Of a stretch of DNA of 64,000 nucleotides, positions 25,071 to 32,905 are shown in pieces; the first letter of the stretch is position 1; every line of letters starts with the position of its first letter. The notes under the pieces are model-generated. The model was not told where the DNA came from, made no database searches, and saw only the letters and a program-made list of their open reading frames with translations. Origin of the DNA: Bacteroidales bacterium (GTDB taxonomy: Bacteria > Bacteroidota > Bacteroidia > Bacteroidales > F082); the NCBI GenBank assembly GCA_017439405.1, contig JAFSJF010000143.1, forward strand, positions 1 through 64,000, given 5' to 3'. Position numbers and translations under genes: made by a program.

Positions 25071-25985
25071 ATGGACTCAGAGAAAAAAAGTAACAAAACC
25101 GTTTTCATTGCTGCGCTTGTGGCGTTGGCAATTGCCCTCGTCGCACTTTTCGTTATGATAGGCAAGTTCTCCTCAACGAAAAGCGACCTGAAGAAACTGG
25201 AAGCCGAAAAGGAGATGCAACGTCTTGACTTCCAGGCGGAAGTCGATAGCCTTATGCGGGTCCACAACGAGCTGAAGGAAAGCTACGGCGAGTTGAGCGC
25301 TGAGCTGGCGCAAAAAGACAGCATCATCCAAGCCGATGCCATAGAAATCAAGAAGCTCCTTGATTCACAATGGGACTACAACAGGATCAAGCGGAAAGTG
25401 GCCTCGCTGCAAGCCATCTCCCAAAAATATGTCCGCCAGATGGACTCGCTCTACACCGTCAACCGCGAACTGGTGGCCGAGAATGAGCGCATCCGCGAAG
25501 AGTACCAAGCCGAAAGACGCGAGAACACCAACCTCACAAGGCAAAAGGAAGAACTGGCCAACAAGGTGAACATGGCTTCGACCATGAAGATTTACGGCCT
25601 TTCGGCCAGCCCCATCTATTTCAAGGGCGGCAGCAAGGAAACTGAGACTAACAAGGCCAACCGCGCTGAACGCGTCAGGCTCGACTTCACCTTGGCCCAG
25701 AACGATTTGGTGCAACCAGGCACAAAACTCTTCTACGTCCGCATAGCCGACCCCACCAAGTCCATCATCTGCAAGGGCACAGGCGACGAGTACGCCTTCG
25801 AGTCGAACGGCGAAACCTTGCAATACACCGAAAAGGTCACCGTCAACTACGACAACAAGGAAAAGGACGTGGTGGCCTATTACATCAAGCCTTCCAGCAT
25901 CAAGATGATGCCCGGTTATTACTTCGTGGACGTTTATGAGCAAACCGGCAAGCTTGTCGGACAAACTTCCTTTGAACTGAAATAA
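25071..25985 (+). CDS. Coiled-coil single-pass membrane protein, hypothetical
   Basis: This is a 304-residue protein. A short cytoplasmic start (MDSEKKSNK) is followed by one helix (about residues 10-29) and a long coiled coil (about 35-168) rich in Lys/Glu/Leu heptads. The C-terminal beta-rich domain (about 169-304) has KIYGLSASPIYFKGGS and a final VDVYEQTGKLVGQTSFEL strand. The orientation suggests that the coiled coil and beta domain face the periplasm. The function is unknown to me. It lies 53 bases after upxY and has its own -7 element. A partner role with the Wza/Wzc exporter is only suggested by position. Confidence 0.85.
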   Translation: MDSEKKSNKTVFIAALVALAIALVALFVMIGKFSSTKSDLKKLEAEKEMQRLDFQAEVDSLMRVHNELKESYGELSAELAQKDSIIQADAIEIKKLLDSQWDYNRIKRKVASLQAISQKYVRQMDSLYTVNRELVAENERIREEYQAERRENTNLTRQKEELANKVNMASTMKIYGLSASPIYFKGGSKETETNKANRAERVRLDFTLAQNDLVQPGTKLFYVRIADPTKSIICKGTGDEYAFESNGETLQYTEKVTVNYDNKEKDVVAYYIKPSSIKMMPGYYFVDVYEQTGKLVGQTSFELK

Positions 25986-25989
25986 GCGG

Positions 25990-26712
25990 CTACAACACGA
26001 CTTGAAGCACCTCATGTGAATGGAATTCCTTCATCACGGGTGCATGAAGCCGCATGTACAAGACCAAACCATCGAGCAACTCGCGGCGCTGTTGCAACTG
26101 AAGCGGCAGGCTGCAGGCTTCTTCGATGCCAAGGCACAACAGAGCCTTGAGCAACGATGCCGATTCAGCATCCAAATAATAGGGATGTAGCGGATAGTCG
26201 TGCCCGAAAACGCCCTCCATCATGTCGAAGCAATCGCCCGGACGGAAGGCTGTCTTAGGGTAAAAGCCCAAATGTCGCGTCAGTTCGAGAGTGAAGTATA
26301 GGGGGAAATTCGCATAATGGTCTTCCACCAAATCGAGCCATTGGAGCGACTTCACTATGAAGTCGTACAAAGGCACGTTTTGTTCCTGACCAACCAGTGT
26401 TTTTGAAAGCAATTCGCTGACATACAATAAAATCGCGCTTTTTTTCATTTCAACGGGAAGACTCTGATAGACCCAAGCAAGCTGCACGTCCTTCATATAG
26501 CCCAAAGAAGAGCCTTCGGGCCTTCTCGCCTCCACGAAACTGATGATGTTCAGGTGCTGGAACAGTGCCACCTTGTTTTTCGAATTCCGGCTGAACGCAC
26601 CTTTCAACATGTAGGAACGCAAGCCGAAATTGCGGGTGAAAACCTTCACTATCAAGCTGGAATCGCCGTAGCGTAGGTTTTGTAGGACTACGCCTTGTGT
26701 CTTGTCGTCCAT
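25990..26712 (-). CDS. recO: DNA repair protein RecO
   Basis: RecO helps load RecA on SSB-coated gaps. The 240-residue protein has the N-terminal OB fold (QGVVLQNLRYGDSSLIVKVFTRNFG near the start, then LKGAFSRNSKNK) and a helical C-terminal domain. The Cys residues of the classical RecO zinc finger are absent, as is usual in Bacteroidota. The ATG at 26712 overlaps the stop of the upstream porZ gene by one base (TGATG), so recO is probably translated by re-initiation after porZ. Confidence 0.9.
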   Translation of the reverse strand: MDDKTQGVVLQNLRYGDSSLIVKVFTRNFGLRSYMLKGAFSRNSKNKVALFQHLNIISFVEARRPEGSSLGYMKDVQLAWVYQSLPVEMKKSAILLYVSELLSKTLVGQEQNVPLYDFIVKSLQWLDLVEDHYANFPLYFTLELTRHLGFYPKTAFRPGDCFDMMEGVFGHDYPLHPYYLDAESASLLKALLCLGIEEACSLPLQLQQRRELLDGLVLYMRLHAPVMKEFHSHEVLQVVL

Positions 26713-29036
26713 CAATTCAAGATCAGGATCTTGGTTGCCAATCGGTTGGAGCCATCCTTGGTGCTAGTGAAGATGAAATAGACGCCAGGACTGACCTTAC
26801 GCCCGTCAATGGTGGTGCAATCCCAGACCGCCTGTCCGCCTTCCGACATGAGTTGGGTGACGAATGCGCCATCGACCGTGGTGATGCGCACCAAAGAGTT
26901 CTCCACCAAGCCCTTGATGCCCACGTATCCTTGATAGCCTTGATAAACAGGGTTCGGGTATGCCACCACATCACTGACATCGGGACTGGGTGGCGTGGCT
27001 TGGGCGCGATAAGAGATGATGCCACTGCTGGTGCCGAAAAACACTTCACCGTTGTTGTCAATAGCCATGGCGGTTACGCTGTTTTCGAGCAACGGGCTGT
27101 TGTCGGTGTTGAAGCTTTGGAGCAAGGTAGCATTCCTGTCTTGGGCGACCAGGCACACTCCCGTTTCCAATCCAAACCAGATGCTGTTGGAACCATCCAC
27201 GGCCATGGAAAGCACGTTTGAGCCGTCGAAAAGGAAGTCGTATTGCCCTGTGCCGTCGTTGCGAGGCACTTTCTGTTTCGTCGCATCGAAATCCGAGCCG
27301 CTGAAGATTTTCCTTGAGTCGCTGATCATGCAAGGGCCTCCCGTAGTACCAATCCACACGACGCCGCTACGGTCAACTGCAAAGCAGTTGGCCGATCCTG
27401 GCAAGGCGCCGCTTCCCACTGCTGTGTTAAGCCGGGCCACCCTGTCATCGGAACTGATGTCGAGCGTGCCGTTGTCGTTGAAAACGATGATCTCGCCACC
27501 GCGCCTGATGATCCATTTGTAGTTGTTGTTGTCCACCATAAGCGTTCCGATGTCTATTCCACCGAGGCTTCCGCCGAGGCTGCAAGAGTGCCATGTGCCG
27601 TCTCTTTCCATGACTGAGAGGGGGTTGCTGGCACCCGAGTTGGCCACCCAGAGGTTGCCTTGGCTGTCGTAAGCCAATCCGCTGATGAGGACTTTCGGGT
27701 CGCTGTCGGCCACCCAATAGCCGAGGGTGCTGTTGTCGGCGTTGAAGACCTCCACCAAAGCGCCGTCCTTGAGTTTCAAAAGGCCCTTCCCCCAGGTTCC
27801 GACATAGGTTTCGGTGGGGTCATTAGGATTGGTTGCGGTACAAATGTAGTCTGTGATTTCGTTGAAGGCTGTGTCGGTGTCGTTGTTGAAGACCGACCAC
27901 AAGCCATCAAACCGAGCCACGCCTTCGCGCATATAGCGTTTCGACCAGTTGGCCGCATGACCGCCCGTGGCCACCCATACTTGGTCGCCACTAGCCTTCA
28001 GCTCAAACACGTTTTTCGATGCCGTGCCGTTGGGCAGTATGTCGTTGGCATTCCAGCCGTTGTCAGTATCAATCAGCCCGCGCTTGGTGTCGCCAATCCA
28101 ATAATGTCCGTTGGCGTCGATGGCCGTCGAAAGTGGCTCGATGTTGCCTCCAGGGGAATAGATGTTCATGACTTCATTTAAGTTGGCGTCATAAACACCG
28201 ACCTGGTAGCGTTTGGTGACCAAAAAACGATCTTCATAAGCCCGCAATTCGAACCTTTGCGTGGGGCTTTCCCTCTCAAAATAATCCCATTGGTTGCCGT
28301 CGAAAGTGAACAACGTATCGTTGTTGAAGCCCCCGTCGTAGTTGAGGAAAAGCTTGCCGCCGAACACTTCCATTTCGGTATAGGCCAGATGGGGATACTT
28401 CGGCGAATGGTCGAAATGCCAAGCCGAGTAGTTGGCTAAGTTGGGCGAATCCAACGCGGCATAATAAAGCCCGTCGTCGGTGCAGGCATACAACCTGCCG
28501 TTGAAGATGGCGATGTCGGTAACGTTCACCATTTCGCCTTGGTTTCCTATATAATAGGTGTCTTTCACCTCTTCCTTCTTCAAGTCGAACACCACGATGC
28601 CGAAGCCGCAGGCCACATAGGCCAAGTCGCCGTCGAAGCACACGTTATTGATGCGCTTGTTGCCGAGGATGTTTTTTTTCTTGATGTCGCTCATGTTGGT
28701 GATGTTGCCATCCCTGTCGATGAGGTCAACATTGGCATTGGCATAGGCCACGAATAGCTTCTGTTGGCTTTCGTTGTAGCGTATCTTGCTGATGCCAATG
28801 TCCGACAAGCCGTTCACCTTATTCAGGATGTTGATGGAGTTGTCTTCCTTGTCGTAGTAGAACAGCTCGTATTCAGTGGCAGCATACACTTTCTGTCCAA
28901 TTGGTTCAACCCCAATGACTTTCTGGTAAGGCAGATGGGTGCGCCAGTTGCCGATGGAGACACCGTCTTGGGCGAAAGCGAACGAAGAAACGAGCCAAAA
29001 GGACACGAGAATGGCAAAGAGTCTAAATCTGTTCAT
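26712..29036 (-). CDS. porZ: Type IX secretion accessory protein PorZ-like, beta-propeller
   Basis: PorZ is part of the T9SS attachment complex that delivers A-LPS to sortase PorU. The 774-residue protein has a signal peptide (cut after FAFAQ), then repeated blade motifs of two-component regulator propeller type such as GVSIGNWRTHLPYQKVIGVE near residue 25, SNSIWFGLETGV and NNGEVFFGTSSGIISYR. It ends in a sorting-like domain (VVAYPNPVY to LATKILILN). The name rests on its architecture and on the downstream recO gene, a pairing I recall for porZ in this phylum. If PorZ is wrong, it is a propeller protein that is itself T9SS cargo. Confidence 0.85.
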   Translation of the reverse strand: MNRFRLFAILVSFWLVSSFAFAQDGVSIGNWRTHLPYQKVIGVEPIGQKVYAATEYELFYYDKEDNSINILNKVNGLSDIGISKIRYNESQQKLFVAYANANVDLIDRDGNITNMSDIKKKNILGNKRINNVCFDGDLAYVACGFGIVVFDLKKEEVKDTYYIGNQGEMVNVTDIAIFNGRLYACTDDGLYYAALDSPNLANYSAWHFDHSPKYPHLAYTEMEVFGGKLFLNYDGGFNNDTLFTFDGNQWDYFERESPTQRFELRAYEDRFLVTKRYQVGVYDANLNEVMNIYSPGGNIEPLSTAIDANGHYWIGDTKRGLIDTDNGWNANDILPNGTASKNVFELKASGDQVWVATGGHAANWSKRYMREGVARFDGLWSVFNNDTDTAFNEITDYICTATNPNDPTETYVGTWGKGLLKLKDGALVEVFNADNSTLGYWVADSDPKVLISGLAYDSQGNLWVANSGASNPLSVMERDGTWHSCSLGGSLGGIDIGTLMVDNNNYKWIIRRGGEIIVFNDNGTLDISSDDRVARLNTAVGSGALPGSANCFAVDRSGVVWIGTTGGPCMISDSRKIFSGSDFDATKQKVPRNDGTGQYDFLFDGSNVLSMAVDGSNSIWFGLETGVCLVAQDRNATLLQSFNTDNSPLLENSVTAMAIDNNGEVFFGTSSGIISYRAQATPPSPDVSDVVAYPNPVYQGYQGYVGIKGLVENSLVRITTVDGAFVTQLMSEGGQAVWDCTTIDGRKVSPGVYFIFTSTKDGSNRLATKILILN

Positions 29037-29115
29037 GGCGAATTGGTTTGGGCGGTAAAAGTACGAATTTATGGAATGATAACGCTGATTTCGCCGAAAT
29101 GTTTTATAGTTTTTC

Positions 29116-29123
29116 TATCTTTG
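29116..29123 (+). promoter_or_regulatory. -7 element of the GNAT gene, leaderless
   Basis: TATCTTTG ends 5 bases before the ATG at 29129, so transcripts would start at about the start codon. Confidence 0.55.
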
Positions 29124-29128
29124 CGCCC

Positions 29129-29611
29129 ATGAACGCTAAATTCAATATCCGTCCGGCGCAGTCCGATGAGGCTGGCCTGGTTCTCGAGTTCATCAAGAAA
29201 CTCGCTGATTATGAGAAGTGTGCCGACGAAGTGGTTGCAGACGAAGCCACCTTGCGCCATTCCTTGTTTGTGGAACATTCCGCCGAGGTGGTCTTTGCCG
29301 AGGAAGACGGCGAAGTCGTTGGTTTTGCCTTGTTTTTCCACAATTTTTCGACCTTTGTGGGACGGAAGGGACTCTACCTCGAAGACCTGTTCATCCTTCC
29401 CGAGAAGCGCGGACGCGGTTATGGCAAAGCCTTGCTGAAATATTTGGCTCGTCTTGCCGTTGAGCGGCAATGCGGCCGTATGGAGTGGATCTGCCTCGAC
29501 TGGAACAAACCCGCGCTGAAAGTTTATCGCAGCATCGGTGCCGTGCCCATGGACGAGTGGACCGTGCAACGCTTGGACGAAAGCGCCTTGAAACGGTTTG
29601 CCGAGGAATGA
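29129..29611 (+). CDS. GNAT family N-acetyltransferase
   Basis: This is a 160-residue acetyl-CoA-dependent N-acetyltransferase. Seen are NIRPAQSDEAGLVLEFI near residue 5, the strand-4 LYLEDLFILPEKRGRGYGKALL with the R/Q-x-x-G-x-G/A loop near residue 90, and WNKPALKVYRSIGA near 130. This layout is that of spermidine/diamine-type acetyltransferases (SSAT group), but the substrate cannot be fixed. The start at 29129 is chosen because the -7 element is 5 bases upstream; the longer frame to 29048 would begin before the promoter. Confidence 0.88.
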   Translation: MNAKFNIRPAQSDEAGLVLEFIKKLADYEKCADEVVADEATLRHSLFVEHSAEVVFAEEDGEVVGFALFFHNFSTFVGRKGLYLEDLFILPEKRGRGYGKALLKYLARLAVERQCGRMEWICLDWNKPALKVYRSIGAVPMDEWTVQRLDESALKRFAEE

Positions 29612-29650
29612 AAAAATCCCTAACTGATTGATAATCAATTAGGGATTTGT
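29611..29650. terminator. Bidirectional terminator
   Basis: AAATCCCTAA (29614-29623) pairs with TTAGGGATTT (29639-29648), between the GNAT gene and convergent tRNA-Arg. Confidence 0.75.
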
Positions 29651-29660
29651 GGGATGGTTG

Positions 29661-29732
29661 TAGCCCCACTAGGACTCGAACCTAGATTTAAAGTTTAGGA
29701 AACTTCCGTTCTATCCCTTGAACTATGAGGCC
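29661..29732 (-). tRNA. tRNA-Arg (CCT)
   Basis: On the minus strand the acceptor is GGCCTCA/TGGGGCT (with one G-T at each of pairs 1 and 5) and the D stem is GTTC/GAAC. The anticodon stem is GAAGT/ACTTT with loop TTCCTAA, so the anticodon is CCT. The T stem is CTAGG/CCTAG around TTCGAGT. The discriminator is A and CCA is not encoded. Flanked downstream by the shared terminator at 29611-29650. Confidence 0.92.
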
Positions 29733-29796
29733 CTTGCGGTGAAATCCGCTGCAAAAGTACGACTTTTTCCGAAACGATGACACGACTTTTCGAAAA

Positions 29797-30558
29797 TCAT
29801 GCCAAATTGAGCATGATAGGGCAGTGGTCGGAATGCACTGCTTCGGGCAAGATGCCCACGGTGGCGATGCGGTCGCGCAGGTTGTCGGTCACGATATGGT
29901 AGTCGATGCGCCAGCCGAGGTTTTTCGCCCTTGCGCCGGCGCGGAAGCTCCACCAGCTGTAACGGTTGGGCTCCTTCACCAAGTGGCGGAAGCTGTCGAC
30001 GTAGCCGTCGCTGAGGAAGTCGGTCATCCACTGCCGCTCCTCGGGCAGGAAGCCCGATGAGGTGTCGTGCTTGCGCGGGTTGTTGATGTCGATGTCCTCG
30101 TGGCAGATGTTGTAGTCGCCCGAGAGTACCAATTGCGGCCTTTCCTTCCTTAACCCGTTCACATAATGGCGGAAGAAGTCGAGCCACTGCATCTTGAAGG
30201 CTTGGCGCTCGTCGCCCGTGGTGCCCGAGGGATGATAGACGCTCACTACCGAGAGGTCGCCGAAGTCGGCGCGGAGAAAGCGTCCTTCGTTGTCGTAAAG
30301 AGGTTCGTTCATGCCATAGACCACGTTGTCGGGTTCTTGCTTGCAGATGAGTCCCACGCCGCTGTATCCTTTCTTTTGTGCAGGAAACCAGTAGTGGTGG
30401 TACCCCATCATCTCAAAGTCCATCAATGGAATCTGGTCGGGTGTGGCTTTCAGCTCTTGGAAGCAGAGCACATCGGGTTGGTAGTCGTTGATCCATTGCA
30501 GCAGGCCTTTGTTGATGGCCGCACGGATGCCGTTCACGTTGTAGCTGACGATTTTCAT
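29797..30558 (-). CDS. xth: Exodeoxyribonuclease III
   Basis: This AP endonuclease and 3'-5' exonuclease of base excision repair has 253 residues. Motifs of the Mg-dependent EEP fold are all present: SYNVNGIRAA near residue 4, CFQELKA near 31, GDYNICHEDIDINNP near 146, WRIDYHIV near 218 and the catalytic SDHCPIML near 243. The length is normal. It begins 62 bases from the divergent ClC gene and converges toward tRNA-Arg. Confidence 0.95.
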   Translation of the reverse strand: MKIVSYNVNGIRAAINKGLLQWINDYQPDVLCFQELKATPDQIPLMDFEMMGYHHYWFPAQKKGYSGVGLICKQEPDNVVYGMNEPLYDNEGRFLRADFGDLSVVSVYHPSGTTGDERQAFKMQWLDFFRHYVNGLRKERPQLVLSGDYNICHEDIDINNPRKHDTSSGFLPEERQWMTDFLSDGYVDSFRHLVKEPNRYSWWSFRAGARAKNLGWRIDYHIVTDNLRDRIATVGILPEAVHSDHCPIMLNLA

Positions 30559-30619
30559 GGTGTTGAATCGTTGATTGTTGAAATGTTTAATTGTTGATGG
30601 GGCGAAAATAGGGAAAAAA

Positions 30620-32461
30620 ATGTTTCTTTTCGTTTTGCGTTATTGTTTTTCCTATTTTAGCCGCCGAAAAGCGACAGGAATCGTGCTTAAGGACAAGATA
30701 AACGAATGGATTGACCGTCTGAACGACTGGCGCAGCACTCACATGACCGACCGCCGTTTCATGCTGATACTCAGCATCCCGACGGGTTTTTGCGCAGGTG
30801 CCGCTGCTGTTATCATCAAGAAGTTGGCGCATGGCATCCGCGACTTGGTTTTCAACGCGCAGTTCAACTATTCGCATTTCCTTTATTTCATTTGTCCCGC
30901 CATCGGTATCCTGCTCACCATTTTGTTTTGCAAGTACATCCTGAAAAAGGACGTGGGACACGGCATTCCGGGCATCCTTTATGCCATCTCCAAAAACAAG
31001 GGTCAGGTGAGCCGCAGCAGCACTTGGTCGAGCATCGTCACCAGTGCCCTGACGGTCGGTTTCGGCGGCTCGGTCGGACTGGAAGGCCCCAGCGTTTCGA
31101 CGGGCGGCAGCATCGGGTCGAACATCGCGCAACTGCTCAAACTTGACTACAAGCACACCATCCAGCTCATCGGCATGGGCGGCGCGGCGGCGTTGGCGGC
31201 CATCTTCCAAGCCCCCATCACGGGCATCGTCTTCGCCCTCGAAGTGTTCATGATCGACTTGTCGCTCAACGCGATAGTGCCCATCATCGTTTCGGCCTTC
31301 GTGGCCATCCTGACGGCCTATTTCTTCCTTGGGCAAACGGTGGAATATCCAGCAGCCATTGCGGAAGGCTTCATCCCGAGCAATGCCTTGTATTATGTGG
31401 GTTTGGGCCTCTTCGCAGGCTTGGTGTCGGCCTATTTCCTTAAGGTGACGTTCAGTATGGAGAAGCGGTTCAAGAAGATTGACAAGCCATGGAAACGGCT
31501 CCTTATCGGAGGCACGATGCTTGGCATCCTTATCTTCTTGTTTCCAGCGCTTTACGGCGAGGGCTACGAAGCCATCAACTCGGCCTTGCGCGGCGACTAC
31601 AGCCCCATTTTCGACAACCCGTGGTTTGCGCAGTTCAAGGACTATGATTTGGTGGTCATCATCCTGTTTGCCGGCATGATTTTGCTGAAAGCCTTCGCCA
31701 CGGCCTTCACTTTCGGTGCGGGCGGTGTGGGTGGCACGTTTGCTCCGGCTTTGTTCATCGGCGCTTTCACGGGATTGTTCTTCGCCACTTTGGTCAACTA
31801 TTTGGGAATCGGTGATTTAGACCCGGCCAAGTTTGCCCTCGTGGGGATGAGTGGCCTCGTGGCAGGTATGCTTCATGCCCCGCTGACGGGCATTTTCCTC
31901 ATCGCCGAAATCACCAACGGCTACGCGCTCATCGTCCCGCTGATGATCGTGGCGGCCTTGGCCTACGCCATCAACCGGCTGTTTTTCAGCCATTCGATTT
32001 ATACCAATGCCGTGGCTGAGCAAGGCGTTGAGGTGACGCACAACAAGGACAAGAGTATCCTCAACATGATGGCTATCAACCAGTTGATTGAAACCAATTT
32101 CAGCACCATCGACCCCGATTGCCTCTTCCGCGACCTGCTGCCTTTGGTGTCGTCGTCGAAGCGCAACATCTTCCCCGTGGTCGATAAGGAGGGCTTTTTC
32201 TGCGGCCATGTCCTCTTCGACGACGTGCGCGGCATCCTCTTCGACCAGCAGTATTACGACCAGTCCATACAGAACTTCGCCGTCCTCCCCGACTACGTCA
32301 TCCACCCCGAGGAGCCGATGGAGGAGATCGTGCACAAGTTCCAGAAGTCGGGCAAGTACAACATTCCCGTCATCCAAGGTGGAAAGTATCTCGGCTACAT
32401 TTCGAGAGCCAACGTGTTCTCGGCCTACCGCGCCATGATGAGCGAGATTTCGGAGGATTGA
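30620..32461 (+). CDS. ClC-type anion channel/transporter with C-terminal CBS domains
   Basis: This is a 613-residue inner membrane anion transporter. The pore signatures are present: GHGIPG near residue 113, GLEGP with gating Glu155, and GGVGGTFAPALF near 370. After the last helices come two CBS domains (about residues 475-613), used for nucleotide sensing in other ClC proteins. At the position of the inner proton glutamate of the exchangers (E203 in E. coli ClC) this protein has Val209 in FALEVFMID, as in channels. Start is uncertain: ATG at 30620 is used, but a GTG at 30683 before LKDKINEW would give a more typical N-terminus. Confidence 0.9.
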   Translation: MFLFVLRYCFSYFSRRKATGIVLKDKINEWIDRLNDWRSTHMTDRRFMLILSIPTGFCAGAAAVIIKKLAHGIRDLVFNAQFNYSHFLYFICPAIGILLTILFCKYILKKDVGHGIPGILYAISKNKGQVSRSSTWSSIVTSALTVGFGGSVGLEGPSVSTGGSIGSNIAQLLKLDYKHTIQLIGMGGAAALAAIFQAPITGIVFALEVFMIDLSLNAIVPIIVSAFVAILTAYFFLGQTVEYPAAIAEGFIPSNALYYVGLGLFAGLVSAYFLKVTFSMEKRFKKIDKPWKRLLIGGTMLGILIFLFPALYGEGYEAINSALRGDYSPIFDNPWFAQFKDYDLVVIILFAGMILLKAFATAFTFGAGGVGGTFAPALFIGAFTGLFFATLVNYLGIGDLDPAKFALVGMSGLVAGMLHAPLTGIFLIAEITNGYALIVPLMIVAALAYAINRLFFSHSIYTNAVAEQGVEVTHNKDKSILNMMAINQLIETNFSTIDPDCLFRDLLPLVSSSKRNIFPVVDKEGFFCGHVLFDDVRGILFDQQYYDQSIQNFAVLPDYVIHPEEPMEEIVHKFQKSGKYNIPVIQGGKYLGYISRANVFSAYRAMMSEISED

Positions 32462-32710
32462 AAAGGTTCCTATTCTTTGTAAAACTGTAAAACTGGCAAA
32501 TGGCGCTTTTGCTCGAATAACTGTCTGATTGTCTGAACAAAGGAATTATCAACAGCGGTTGTTGAAAAAAAAACGGGCAAAAAGCGAATTTTCCAGTCCT
32601 TCATTCGTACTTCTTTCCTAATTTCGCAAAGTGAACAAAAGAAGAAGACAGATGCAGCTTGTTTTTGTATTGTATTAAAAATCAGCAAGATGTAAATCAG
32701 TCATCTATTC

Positions 32711-32730
32711 ACAACGACAGTTGTTTTTTT
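32711..32730 (+). terminator. Short terminator-like hairpin
   Basis: ACAAC-gaca-GTTGT followed by seven T. The stem is only 5 bp. Confidence 0.45.
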
Positions 32731-32744
32731 ATCTTCATAATGGT

Positions 32745-32776
32745 GGTCGCCGGCAGAGATGTTGGCGACCTTTTTT
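32745..32776 (+). terminator. Rho-independent terminator
   Basis: GGTCGCC (32745-32751) pairs with GGCGACC (32764-32770) and is followed by TTTTTT. Confidence 0.75.
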
Positions 32777-32844
32777 CTGTTTTCCTTGTTCCTTCACCAC
32801 ACGGTGATTCACCTTAATTGGCAGTGATAGGGAAGGCGGAAACG

Positions 32845-32871
32845 AAAAAGAGCCAACCCTAAGGTCGGCTC
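32845..32871 (-). terminator. Terminator of fprA
   Basis: On the minus strand GAGCC-GACC and GGTT-GGCTC pair (one mismatch, loop of 4) and are followed by TTTTTCG. It lies 35 bases past the fprA stop. Confidence 0.75.
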
Positions 32872-32905
32872 CACGCAACATTTTGAACATAGAAACGCGT
32901 TGTTT

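Larger units (their letters stand above)
32462..32905. other. Intergenic region with three hairpin terminators
   Basis: There is no convincing gene in these 444 bases. Plus-strand hairpins with T-runs lie at 32711-32730 and 32745-32776, 250-315 bases past the ClC stop. A minus-strand hairpin (32845-32871) ends fprA. The distance of the first two from the ClC gene leaves room for a small RNA of roughly 100-250 nucleotides, but no clean TAnnTTTG promoter is evident for one. Confidence 0.4.

Noticed and set aside
32470..32688. 72-codon minus-strand frame after the ClC gene
   Set aside because: No ribosome site, no family wording, and it lies in AT-rich DNA between hairpins.
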